From Burkholderia sp. (GTDB taxonomy: Bacteria > Pseudomonadota > Gammaproteobacteria > Burkholderiales > Burkholderiaceae): DNA of 64,000 bases. The stretch's first letter is position 1. The number at the start of each line of letters is the position of its first letter. The position numbers were made by a program, and so were the translations under genes. The stretch covers positions 62,001 to 126,000 of the forward strand of contig JAIRVP010000056.1 in assembly GCA_031253835.1 (NCBI GenBank), in the 5' to 3' direction. The notes below the pieces were generated by a model. That model had not been told where the DNA came from and did no database searches. It worked only from the letters and a program-made list of their open reading frames with translations. Positions 51,267 through 59,765 of this stretch are shown piece after piece.

Positions 51267-52247
51267 TCAGGCGGCGGGCGGCAGGTTCAACCCGCGCGGC
51301 AGCGGAAACGACACGTTTTCCTCGATGCCGTCGAGCGCGCGGACGTTGCGCACGCCGAGTTCGCGCAGCCGCGCGATCACGGCCTGGGCGAGCACTTCCG
51401 GCGCCGATGCGCCGGCCGTCACGCCGATGCGGCGCTTGCCGGCAACCCATGCCGGATCGATCTGGTCGGGTGCATCGACCATGTACGCGTCCACGCCGCG
51501 CTTCTCGGCCACTTCGCGCAGGCGGCTCGAATTCGAGCTGTTGGGACTCCCGACGACGATCACGACATCGCACTGCGGCGCCATGAACTTCACCGCGTCC
51601 TGGCGGTTCTGCGTCGCGTAGCAGATGTCCTGCTTCTTCGGCTCGCGGATCTTCGGGTACTTCGCCTTCAGCGCGCCGATGATCTCCGCCGCATCGTCGA
51701 CGGACAGCGTCGTCTGCGTGACGAGCGCGATGCGCTCGGGATCGGCGAGCTCGAGCTTCTGCACGTCTTCCACGCTCTCGACGAGATGCATGCCGCGCTC
51801 GACCTGCCCCATCGTGCCTTCGACTTCCGGGTGGCCCTTGTGCCCGATCATGACGATGTCGACGCCGTCCTGGCGCATCTTCGCCACTTCGACGTGCACC
51901 TTCGTGACGAGCGGGCAGGTTGCGTCGTAAATGCGCAGCCCGCGCACGTCGGCCTCGTCGCGCACGGCCTTCGACACGCCGTGCGCACTGAAGATCACGG
52001 TGTTGCCGGCCGGCACTTCCTCGAGTTCCTCGACGAAGATCGCGCCTTTCTTCTTCAGATCCTCGACCACGTACTTGTTGTGGACGATCTCGTGGCGGAC
52101 GTAGATCGGCGCACCGTGCATCGCGATTGCGCGCTCGACGATCTCGATTGCGCGGTCGACGCCCGCGCAGAAGCCGCGCGGCTGGGCCAGCAGGATTTCG
52201 GCATCGGCGGCGACGGTCTGCCCGGACAGCGTATCGGTGGTGCTCAT
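51267..52247 (-). CDS. ispH: 4-hydroxy-3-methylbut-2-enyl diphosphate reductase
   Basis: IspH is the last enzyme of the MEP isoprenoid pathway and makes IPP and DMAPP from HMBPP. The 326-residue protein has the three cluster cysteines Cys27 (RGFCAGV), Cys111 (DATCPLVTKVH) and Cys209 (ICYATQNRQ). The catalytic Glu is in HPEVEGTMGQ. It begins two bases after the fkpB stop, an order conserved in proteobacteria. Confidence 0.96.
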   Translation of the reverse strand: MSTTDTLSGQTVAADAEILLAQPRGFCAGVDRAIEIVERAIAMHGAPIYVRHEIVHNKYVVEDLKKKGAIFVEELEEVPAGNTVIFSAHGVSKAVRDEADVRGLRIYDATCPLVTKVHVEVAKMRQDGVDIVMIGHKGHPEVEGTMGQVERGMHLVESVEDVQKLELADPERIALVTQTTLSVDDAAEIIGALKAKYPKIREPKKQDICYATQNRQDAVKFMAPQCDVVIVVGSPNSSNSSRLREVAEKRGVDAYMVDAPDQIDPAWVAGKRRIGVTAGASAPEVLAQAVIARLRELGVRNVRALDGIEENVSFPLPRGLNLPPAA

Positions 52248-52249
52248 GA

Positions 52250-52705
52250 TTACAGGATTCCGATGATTTTCACTTCGAACGTGAGCGCCTGGCCCGCGAG
52301 CGGATGGTTGAAGTCGAACAGCGCCGAGGTCTCGCCGACTTCCTTCAGCACGCCCGCGTACCGGCCGCCGTCAGGCGCGTTGAACTCGATCAGCTCGCCC
52401 GGCGTGAAATCGTCGCCGACCATCCCGTTCTCGCGCAGCGTCGACAGCGTCACGCGCTGGAGCATGTCGGGATTACGGGGACCGAACCCTTGATCGGGGG
52501 CTAGCTGAAAAGTCGAGTGGTCGCCGACCCTGAGCCCGAGCAGAATCTGTTCAAGCGAGGGCGCCAGTTGCCCCGCGCCCAGCAGCAGCGTGGCCGGCTT
52601 GTCGGAGAAGGTGTTGACGATGTCGGCGCCGTCGGCCAGTGCCAGCCGGTAATGCAACGTGACGTGGGAACCGGGCTTCACTTCGGATAGATCGATGAGG
52701 CTCAT
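52250..52705 (-). CDS. fkpB: FKBP-type peptidyl-prolyl isomerase, SlpA-like
   Basis: This 151-residue SlpA/FkpB-type prolyl isomerase with chaperone function has an FKBP half-domain split by an insert-in-flap. Landmarks are HVTLHYRLALADGADIVNTF, LLLGAGQLAPSLEQILLGL and FNHPLAGQALTFEVKI. It is co-transcribed with ispH (two-base gap). The ATG giving MSLIDLSEVK was chosen. Confidence 0.9.
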   Translation of the reverse strand: MSLIDLSEVKPGSHVTLHYRLALADGADIVNTFSDKPATLLLGAGQLAPSLEQILLGLRVGDHSTFQLAPDQGFGPRNPDMLQRVTLSTLRENGMVGDDFTPGELIEFNAPDGGRYAGVLKEVGETSALFDFNHPLAGQALTFEVKIIGIL

Positions 52706-52841
52706 GAATTACTCGTTCGGTCGGCGCCCGATACGGCCGAATGGCCCGGCGCAAAGCCAATATTGTAAGTCACCTGAGCGCGCAAGGCGGAAAGTGCGAC
52801 GACGTCGCGCACACCGACCTGCCGCCAATGGAGTTTCGAGC

Positions 52842-53615
52842 ATGACGCCACCCTGCCTCGCCCTGTCGCCGGTCGAATGCCGCGACACCACCGATGCGCC
52901 GGCCGATCCGCCGGCCCGCGTTCTCCCGATCCGCCCGCGCAAGCGCCGCACCGGCAACTGGCGGCCCGAGCGGCCGCGCGAGCGATTGCTGGAGCGCGGG
53001 CCGGCTGCGCTGACCGACGACGAACTGATCGCGCTGCTGCTCGGCACCGGCAAGCCCGGCCACGATGTATTCGTCACCGCCCGCGCGCTGGTCGAGCAGT
53101 TCAAGACGCTGCGCGGGCTGCTCGAAGCGAGCACCGACGATTTCGAGGTGCACCCCGGCATCGGCCCCGCACGCGCCGCGCGGCTGGCCGCGATCATCGA
53201 GATCGCCCGGCGCGTGCTGGACGAGAAGGCGCAGGTGCGGACGCCGATCGATTCGCCGCGGGCCGTCGAGGATTGCCTGCGGATGAGGATCGGCTCGCGT
53301 TCGCACGAAGTGTTCGTCGCGGTGTACCTCGACGCGCGCAACGGCCTGATCGACATGGAGGAAATCACGCGCGGCTCGCTCACGCGGATGGCCGTCTACC
53401 CGCGCGAGATCGTGCGCCGCGCGATGGTGCACAACGCCGCATCGCTGATCGTCGCGCACAACCATCCGTCGGGCGCCGTGCAGCCGAGCGCGGAGGACCG
53501 CCGCCTCACCCGCGTGCTGAAGGACGCACTCGAACTCGTCGACGTGCGGCTGCTCGACCACGTCGTCGTCGGCACCGATGACACTTTTTCGTTCGCACGT
53601 GCCGGTTGGCTGTAG
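52842..53615 (+). CDS. radC: RadC family JAMM protein
   Basis: This 257-residue RadC/YicR protein has an N-terminal HhH-like DNA-binding region (residues 85-125, GLLEASTDDFEVHPGIGPARAAR). The JAMM metal motif is E156...H206-x-H208...D219 (HNHPSG). The family name derives from a radiation phenotype later reassigned to another gene, so the true role is unresolved. The ATG was chosen with a leader running about 60 codons in open frame upstream. A Pro/Arg-rich head precedes the domain. Confidence 0.9.
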   Translation: MTPPCLALSPVECRDTTDAPADPPARVLPIRPRKRRTGNWRPERPRERLLERGPAALTDDELIALLLGTGKPGHDVFVTARALVEQFKTLRGLLEASTDDFEVHPGIGPARAARLAAIIEIARRVLDEKAQVRTPIDSPRAVEDCLRMRIGSRSHEVFVAVYLDARNGLIDMEEITRGSLTRMAVYPREIVRRAMVHNAASLIVAHNHPSGAVQPSAEDRRLTRVLKDALELVDVRLLDHVVVGTDDTFSFARAGWL

Positions 53616-53669
53616 ACTGTGCGCCGGCAGCCCGCCCCGGGGCGCCGCAACGACGAAGCGAAATTAGGT

Positions 53670-53699
53670 TTGATTTTTCTGAACTTTTTCTGCTAGAAT
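53670..53699 (+). promoter_or_regulatory. Sigma70-type promoter for rpmB-rpmG
   Basis: TTGATT (53670-53675) and TAGAAT (53694-53699) are separated by 18 bases in an otherwise AT-rich patch. They lie about 150 bases upstream of rpmB, which leaves a leader of about 145 bases. Confidence 0.72.
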
Positions 53700-53852
53700 C
53701 GTCGTCTGTCTTTTTTCCAACCAGTTCTAGCCATCGAAGGGCCTTGTCTGTAAGGGCTACGGCGTTCTGAGTGCAGCCATGGATCACGTGGCGGTGCGAT
53801 GGAACCTTCACCGGCGATCGAACCCCGAATTTAGCGTATTAGGAGTGCTCTC

Positions 53853-54086
53853 ATGGCACGCGTATGCCAAGTAACTGGGAAAGCGCCGATGAGCGGCAAC
53901 AACGTTTCCCACGCCAACAACAAGACGAAGCGCCGCTTCCTGCCGAACCTGCAAAACCGCCGGTTCTGGGTAGAGAGCGAAAACCGCTGGGTGCGCCTGC
54001 GCGTTTCGAACGCGGGCCTGCGCCTGATCGACAAGAACGGCATCGATTCCGTGCTCGCTGACCTGCGCGCACGCGGCGAAGCCTAA
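53853..54086 (+). CDS. rpmB: 50S ribosomal protein L28
   Basis: This 77-residue ribosomal protein is clearly L28: [29 protein letters not shown] at its start, then [15 protein letters not shown]. It lacks the CxxC zinc pair of some L28 forms (only Cys5 is present). It is followed by rpmG, the usual order. Confidence 0.97.
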
Positions 54087-54103
54087 GCCCAAGGAGCACA
54101 ATC

Positions 54104-54271
54104 ATGGCAAAAGGCGCACGCGACAAGATCAAGCTCGAGTCCACCGCTGGTACGGGTCATTTCTACACGACCACGAAGAACAAGCGCAACATGCCGGAAA
54201 AGATGGCGATCAAGAAGTTCGATCCCGTCGTCCGCAAGCATGTGGAATACAAAGAAACCAAGATCAAGTAA
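54104..54271 (+). CDS. rpmG: 50S ribosomal protein L33
   Basis: This 55-residue ribosomal protein L33 starts MAKGARDKIKLESTAGTG. It lacks the zinc-binding CxxC pairs, the C-minus type common in proteobacteria. The ribosome site AAGGAG lies eight bases before the ATG. The terminator follows. Confidence 0.97.
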   Translation: MAKGARDKIKLESTAGTGHFYTTTKNKRNMPEKMAIKKFDPVVRKHVEYKETKIK

Positions 54272-54301
54272 TCTCCGGTTTCTGCCAGCCTGACGGCGAC
54301 C

Positions 54302-54335
54302 AAAAAGCCCCGCTCCTGCGGGGCTTTTTGTTTTG
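54302..54335 (+). terminator. Terminator after rpmG
   Basis: AAAAAGCCCCGC and GCGGGGCTTTTT pair over a short loop and are followed by a T-rich run. Confidence 0.93.
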
Positions 54336-54431
54336 CGCGCACGCTCGGGCCCGACGCGGTATGCTCTCCCCTTTCCGCGGCCACGGCCGCCGGAACGCAC
54401 AAGATCAAAAGCGTAACGATGGAGATGCAGC

Positions 54432-56018
54432 ATGAAATTCGACGTGGCGATCGTCGGCAGCGGCCTGGCAGGGCTGTCGGTCGCACTCAACCTGGCCAGC
54501 ACGCGACGTGTCGCGCTGATCGCGAAACGTTCGATGATGGAAGGCGCAAGCGATAACGCGCAAGGCGGTATCGCGGCCGTCCTCGACTCGGCGGACAGTA
54601 TCGAGAACCATGTCGACGACACGCTGGTCGCCGGTGGCGGACTGTGCGACGAAGGCGCGACGCGCTACATCGTCGAGCACGGCCGCGAAGCGATCGAATG
54701 GCTGATCTCGCAAGGCGTGCCGTTCACGAAGGACGACGCGGCCGAATTCGGCTTCCACCTGACGCGCGAAGGCGGCCACAGCCACCGCCGGATCATCCAC
54801 GCGGCCGACGCGACCGGCCATGCGGTGCTGGCGACGCTGTCCGAGCGCGCACGCCAGCATCCGAACATCACGTTCTTCGAAAACCACCACGCGATCGACC
54901 TGATCACGTCGGACCGGCTCGGCCTGCCCGGCCGCCGCTGTCACGGCCTGTATGCGCTCGACGTCGACAACGACCGCACGATCACGATCGAGGCGCCGCA
55001 CACCGTGCTCGCCACGGGCGGCGCCGGCAAGGTCTACCTGTACACGACGAATCCCGACACCGCGACCGGCGACGGCATCGCGATGGCGTGGCGCGCGGGC
55101 TGCCGCGTATCGAACATGGAATTCATCCAGTTCCACCCGACCTGCCTGTTCCATCCGTATGCAAAATCGTTCCTGATTTCGGAGGCCGTGCGCGGCGAAG
55201 GCGGCCTGCTGAAGCTGCCCGACGGCACGCGCTTCATGCCCGCGCACGACCCGCGCGCCGAGCTCGCGCCGCGTGACATCGTCGCGCGCGCGATCGATTT
55301 CGAGATCAAGAAGCGCGGGATCGACTGCGTGTATCTCGACATCAGCCATCAGCCTGAAGCGTTCCTGCGCGAACACTTCCCGACGATCCACGCGCGCTGC
55401 CTCGAATTCGGCATCGACATCGCGAAGGAGCCGATTCCCGTCGTGCCGGCCGCGCACTACACGTGCGGCGGTGTCGTCACCGATCTCGCCGGGCGCACCG
55501 ATCTCGCGGGCCTGTATGCGGTCGGCGAAACGTCGTACACCGGGCTGCACGGCGCGAACCGGCTCGCGAGCAACTCGCTGCTCGAATGCCTGGTGATCGG
55601 CCGCGCGGCCGCCGAAGCGATCGAGGCAGCCGGCTTCGACGCCGAAACGCCGGCCACGCTGCCCGCCTGGGACGAAAGCCGCGTGTCGGATGCCGACGAG
55701 GAAGTCGTCGTCGCGCACAACTGGGACGAACTGCGCCGCCTGATGTGGAACTACGTCGGCATCGTGCGCACCGACAAGCGCCTCGAACGCGCCAAGCATC
55801 GGCTGTCGCTTCTGCGCGACGAAATCCACGAGTACTACGCGAATTTCCGCGTGACGCGCGACCTGCTGGAACTGCGCAACCTCGTCGATGTAGCGACGCT
55901 GATCGTGAAGAGTGCGCACTCGCGCCGCGAAAGCCGCGGGCTGCACTACAGCCGCGACTGGCCGCACTCGCTGCCGAAGGCGTTGCCGAGCGTGCTCACG
56001 CCGCGCGCGCGTCGCTGA
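54432..56018 (+). CDS. nadB: L-aspartate oxidase
   Basis: NadB is an FAD enzyme that oxidises L-aspartate to iminoaspartate for NAD synthesis. The 528-residue protein has the FAD-binding GSGLAGLSVALNL near residue 9, DNAQGGIAAVL, the active-site loop (HLTREGGHSHRRIIH) and HYTCGGVVTDLAGRT. It converges on nadA/nadC, with which it works: NadA uses the iminoaspartate directly. Confidence 0.96.
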   Translation: MKFDVAIVGSGLAGLSVALNLASTRRVALIAKRSMMEGASDNAQGGIAAVLDSADSIENHVDDTLVAGGGLCDEGATRYIVEHGREAIEWLISQGVPFTKDDAAEFGFHLTREGGHSHRRIIHAADATGHAVLATLSERARQHPNITFFENHHAIDLITSDRLGLPGRRCHGLYALDVDNDRTITIEAPHTVLATGGAGKVYLYTTNPDTATGDGIAMAWRAGCRVSNMEFIQFHPTCLFHPYAKSFLISEAVRGEGGLLKLPDGTRFMPAHDPRAELAPRDIVARAIDFEIKKRGIDCVYLDISHQPEAFLREHFPTIHARCLEFGIDIAKEPIPVVPAAHYTCGGVVTDLAGRTDLAGLYAVGETSYTGLHGANRLASNSLLECLVIGRAAAEAIEAAGFDAETPATLPAWDESRVSDADEEVVVAHNWDELRRLMWNYVGIVRTDKRLERAKHRLSLLRDEIHEYYANFRVTRDLLELRNLVDVATLIVKSAHSRRESRGLHYSRDWPHSLPKALPSVLTPRARR

Positions 56019-56055
56019 GCGCACGCCCCTCCCGGCTACGACCGGGAGCGCACAA

Positions 56056-56094
56056 GAAAAAAGCCGCCGGCGTTTGCGCGCCAGCGGCTTTTTT
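56056..56094. terminator. Bidirectional terminator between nadB and nadC
   Basis: AAAAAAGCCGC and GCGGCTTTTTT form the main stem with a second GCGC pair inside. Both orientations have a T-run. Confidence 0.9.
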
Positions 56095-56115
56095 GTCTGT
56101 CCGGACGAGGTTCGG

Positions 56116-56997
56116 TCAGTCGACGATCCGCATCGAATAGTCGGTCGCGCGCACGTCCTTCGTCAGCGCGCCGATCGAGATGCGATCGACGCCCGTTTCC
56201 GCGAACGCGCGCACCGTGTCGAAATTGACGCCGCCCGATACTTCGAGCACGGCCCTGCCATTCGCCACGCGCACCGCTTCACGCATCATGTCGAGCGTGA
56301 AGTTGTCGAGCAGCACCGACTGCGCGCGATGCGCGAGCGCCGTGTCGAGCTGCGCGAGCGTCTCGACCTCGACCTGCACGGGCACGCCCGATTCCAGCGC
56401 GAATGCCGCGTCGAGCGCCTCGCCGACACCGCCCGCTGCCGCGATGTGGTTTTCCTTGATCAGGATGCCGTCGTACAGCGCGAGACGCTGGTTCTCGCCA
56501 CCGCCGACACGCACCGCATACTTCTGCGCGAGCCGCAGGCCCGGCAGCGTCTTGCGCGTATCGAGGATCTTCGTGCGCGTGCCTTCGACACGATCGACGT
56601 AGCGGCGCGTCGCGGTCGCGACGCCCGACAGCAGTTGCAGGAAGTTCAGCCCGTTGCGCTCGGCCGTCAGCAGCGCGCGCGCCGGCCCGTCGAGTTCGCA
56701 CACGGTCGAATCGGGCGTCATGCGGTCGCCTTCGCGATAGCACCATTGCACGGTGATCGACGGATCGATCCGGGCGATCACGGCCTCGAACCACGGCACG
56801 CCGCACAGCACGGCTTCTTCACGCACGATGATGCGCGCGCGGCGGCGCCCGCCGGCCGGCACGAGCCGCCCGGTCTGGTCGCCGGTGCCGACGTCTTCGG
56901 CAATCGCGTCGGCCACGTTGCGCGCGATCGCGTCGTCGAATGCCGCGCCGTATTGCTCGCGAACGATGTCGAACAGCGGGGATACAGCCTCGCTCAT
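56116..56997 (-). CDS. nadC: Nicotinate-nucleotide pyrophosphorylase (QPRTase)
   Basis: NadC joins quinolinate to PRPP and decarboxylates it to nicotinate mononucleotide. The 293-residue protein has AERNGLNFLQLLSGVAT, TRKTLPGLRLAQKYAVRVGGG (phosphoribosyl region) and the C-terminal SGGVNFDTVRAFAETGVDRIS. Its ATG overlaps the nadA stop (ATGA). Confidence 0.96.
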   Translation of the reverse strand: MSEAVSPLFDIVREQYGAAFDDAIARNVADAIAEDVGTGDQTGRLVPAGGRRRARIIVREEAVLCGVPWFEAVIARIDPSITVQWCYREGDRMTPDSTVCELDGPARALLTAERNGLNFLQLLSGVATATRRYVDRVEGTRTKILDTRKTLPGLRLAQKYAVRVGGGENQRLALYDGILIKENHIAAAGGVGEALDAAFALESGVPVQVEVETLAQLDTALAHRAQSVLLDNFTLDMMREAVRVANGRAVLEVSGGVNFDTVRAFAETGVDRISIGALTKDVRATDYSMRIVD

Positions 56998-58136
56998 GCA
57001 GCCCCCACGTTCGCAAACAGTTGCTGGTCGCGCTGCAGATCGCCGCTCGCCTGCACGCGCTTCTTGTGCGCGGCCGCGAATTCGAGCATCCGGTCGATCG
57101 GCAAACGTGCACGCTCGCCGATCGCGGGATCGACGAAGATTTCGTTGTGACCGCGCTCGAGCACGTCGGCGAGGTTCGCGAGGCCGTTCATCGCCATCCA
57201 CGGGCAGTGCGCGCAGCTCTTGCAGGTCGCGCTGTTGCCGGCCGTCGGCGCGGCGATGAAGGTCTTGCCGGGCGCGGCGAGCTGCATCTTGTGCAGGATG
57301 CCGAGATCGGTCGCGACGATGAAGTGCGTCGCGTCGAACTTGACGGCCGCGTCGATCAGCTGCGTGGTCGAGCCGACGACATCGGCCTGTGCGACGACGT
57401 TCTCCGGCGACTCCGGATGGACGAGCACCTTCGCGTCCGGATATTCAGCGCGCAGCAGGTCGAGCTCGATGCCCTTGAACTCGTCGTGGACGAGGCACGA
57501 GCCTTGCCACAACAGCATGTCCGCGCCGGTTTTCTTCTGGATATAGCTGCCGAGATGGCGGTCCGGCGCCCAGATGATCTTCTCGCCGCGCGCGTGCAGG
57601 TCGGCCACGATCTCGAGGCCGATCGACGACGTGACCATCCAGTCCGCGCGTGCCTTCACGGCCGCGCTGGTGTTCGCGTAGACGACGACGGTGCGGTCCG
57701 GGTGGGCATCGCAGAACGCCGAGAACTCGTCGACGGGGCAGCCGAGGTCGAGCGAACAGGTCGCGTCGAGATCGGGCATCAGGATCCGCTTGTTCGGGCT
57801 CAGGATCTTCGCGGTTTCGCCCATGAAGCGCACGCCGGCGACGACCAGCGTCTGCGCGTCGTGATCGCGGCCGAAGCGGGCCATTTCGAGTGAGTCGGCC
57901 ACGCAGCCGCCCGTTTCGTCGGCCAGTTCCTGCAGTTCGGCATCCACGTAGTAGTGGGCGACCAGCACGGCCTTTTCACGAACGAGCAGCGCCTTGATGC
58001 GCGCCTTCAGTGCAGCGCGCTCTTCGGCGGACGGCGCGTCGGGCACCCTGGCCCACGCCTGCCCCACGCCGCACACGGTCCCTGCTGCGACGGGCCGGTC
58101 GTACTCGACGGGTTTGATCGTCGATTGCATCTCCAT
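56994..58136 (-). CDS. nadA: Quinolinate synthase
   Basis: NadA condenses iminoaspartate with dihydroxyacetone phosphate to quinolinate on a [4Fe-4S] cluster. The 380-residue type-A protein has VAHYYVDAELQELADETGG near the N-terminus, and a cluster ligand in the CKSCAHCPWMAMN region near the C-terminus. The ribosome site (AGGAG) lies shortly before the ATG. It is overlapped by nadC, so both are translated together. Confidence 0.96.
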   Translation of the reverse strand: MEMQSTIKPVEYDRPVAAGTVCGVGQAWARVPDAPSAEERAALKARIKALLVREKAVLVAHYYVDAELQELADETGGCVADSLEMARFGRDHDAQTLVVAGVRFMGETAKILSPNKRILMPDLDATCSLDLGCPVDEFSAFCDAHPDRTVVVYANTSAAVKARADWMVTSSIGLEIVADLHARGEKIIWAPDRHLGSYIQKKTGADMLLWQGSCLVHDEFKGIELDLLRAEYPDAKVLVHPESPENVVAQADVVGSTTQLIDAAVKFDATHFIVATDLGILHKMQLAAPGKTFIAAPTAGNSATCKSCAHCPWMAMNGLANLADVLERGHNEIFVDPAIGERARLPIDRMLEFAAAHKKRVQASGDLQRDQQLFANVGAA

Positions 58137-58144
58137 ATCTCCTG

Positions 58145-58232
58145 TCGATCAGAGTTGGCGCTTCAGCGCCTACTTTGATCCCATGCTTCGCGGTCGATCA
58201 GCGTTAGCGCTTTAGCGCTTACTCTGATCCCA
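58145..58232. repeat. Two tandem REP-like hairpin repeats
   Basis: Two 39-base imperfect copies (58145-58183 and 58194-58232) lie ten bases apart. Each starts TCGATCAG, ends TGATCCCA and has a central palindrome: GGCGCTTCAGCGCC (58157-58170) in the first, AGCGCTTTAGCGCT (58206-58219) in the second. Outer arms GATCA/TGATC also pair, so each copy folds into one long hairpin. The central changes are compensatory on both sides of the stem. This looks like a dispersed intergenic repeat family. Confidence 0.75.
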
Positions 58233-58292
58233 TCCTCTGGTCATACGAATTCCGGCCCTGCCGACGCCCTTCAAAAACCGGCGGCCCAAATG

Positions 58293-58319
58293 AAAAAACC
58301 CCGCCAACGCGGGGTTTGT
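58293..58319 (-). terminator. Terminator after the desaturase gene
   Basis: On the minus strand, AAACCCCGC and GCGGGGTTTTTT pair over a short loop, about 30 bases downstream of the gene. Confidence 0.92.
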
Positions 58320-58348
58320 GACGTCCTGAGATTCTAATCGATTTCGAA

Positions 58349-59545
58349 TCAGGCGTAGCGGCGCAGGCGCGTCGCGAATTCCTGCAGCGACTTGATGCCG
58401 CTTTGTTCCGCGCGATGGCACCAATCCTGCAATTGCGCGAGAAGCTGTTCGCGCGATGCGGTCGAACGATCCCAGATCGCGGCCAGATCCTGGCGCAGCT
58501 GGAAGTACGTATGCAGCTTCTGGCTGTTCGCGAAGATTTCCGGCAGCAGCTTCTTCTGCGGCTCGTCGAGGCCGTCGGCGTCCTTGTGGAACCACTTGCG
58601 CGCGCCGCGCATCAGCTGGTACTTCTCGCTCGAGCCGAGCTCCTTCAGGTGCGCGAGTTCCTGCGCGTATGCACGCTTCACGGCCTTGCCGTAACGCGCC
58701 ATCACTTCGTAGCGGTTCGACAGCACGGCCTGCAGCGTTTCCTGGTCGAGCACCGTCTTCGGCTTGTTCAGGCGCGGCGTCGGCGCAACCTTCTTCACCT
58801 TCGCGAGACCGAACGCCGACATGATGCGGATGTACATCCAGCCGATGTCGAACTCGTACCACTTGTTCGACAGCTTCGCCGACGTCGCGAACGTGTGGTG
58901 GTTGTTGTGCAGTTCTTCACCGCCGATCACGATGCCCCACGGGAACAGGTTCGTGCTCGCGTCGGCCGAGTTGAAGTTGCGATAGCCCCAGAAGTGACCG
59001 AAGCCGTTGACGACGCCAGCCGCCCAGAACGGGATCCAGACCATCTGCACGGCCCACACGGTGAGGCCGAGCACGCCGAACAGCGCGACGTCGATCACCA
59101 TCATCATGCTGATGCCGAGAATCGGGTACTTCGAATAGAGATTGCGCTCGAGCCAGTCGTTCGGCGTGCCGTGGCCGAACTTGCGCATCGTCTCTTCGTT
59201 CTTCGCTTCCGCGCGATACAGTTCCGCGCCCTCGAGGAACACCTTCCAGATGCCGCGCGTCTGCGGGCTGTGCGGATCTTCCTCGGTCTCGCACTTCGCA
59301 TGGTGCTTGCGGTGAATCGCGGCCCACTGACCCGTCAGCATGCCGGTCGTCATCCACAGCCACAGGCGGAAGAAGTGGCTCGCGATCGGATGCAGTTCCA
59401 GCGCACGGTGCGCCTGGCAGCGATGCAGATAGACCGTCACGCCGATGATCGTGACGTGCGTGACGGCGAGCGCGAACAGCGCGACCTGCCACCACGAAAA
59501 ATGCAGGAGCCCGTGGGAAAGAAAATCGAGCAGGGAATTCAACAA
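58349..59545 (-). CDS. Membrane fatty-acid (acyl-CoA) desaturase
   Basis: This 398-residue membrane di-iron desaturase has the three histidine boxes H41-RCQAH46, H78-RKHH82 and H213-NNHH217. It is of the delta-9 acyl-CoA desaturase type that introduces a double bond into saturated fatty acids (DesA/DesC-like). The long C-terminal part is soluble and helical. The start appears to be TTG; the second TTG is equally possible and no ATG is near. The upstream gap holds an AT-rich stretch at 59620-59675, the likely promoter. Confidence 0.88.
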   Translation of the reverse strand: MLNSLLDFLSHGLLHFSWWQVALFALAVTHVTIIGVTVYLHRCQAHRALELHPIASHFFRLWLWMTTGMLTGQWAAIHRKHHAKCETEEDPHSPQTRGIWKVFLEGAELYRAEAKNEETMRKFGHGTPNDWLERNLYSKYPILGISMMMVIDVALFGVLGLTVWAVQMVWIPFWAAGVVNGFGHFWGYRNFNSADASTNLFPWGIVIGGEELHNNHHTFATSAKLSNKWYEFDIGWMYIRIMSAFGLAKVKKVAPTPRLNKPKTVLDQETLQAVLSNRYEVMARYGKAVKRAYAQELAHLKELGSSEKYQLMRGARKWFHKDADGLDEPQKKLLPEIFANSQKLHTYFQLRQDLAAIWDRSTASREQLLAQLQDWCHRAEQSGIKSLQEFATRLRRYA

Positions 59546-59765
59546 GGCAGTTACCTGTGATGAGAGCGACGCCGGCTCGCGCAGGCGTCAGAAAAATGAA
59601 AGCATACCGCGTATAGACTTGAATTTTACTTCAACCGTTCCAAGTCTTTGTAAAAAATGAATATTTTCTTGCCCTGGCGCAACCGGAGCAGTCCACGGGC
59701 GGACTCGGAAAGGCCCGCGATCCGGTTCCGGTCGCGGGGTCAAACCATTTGACGGCCGGCGCGCG

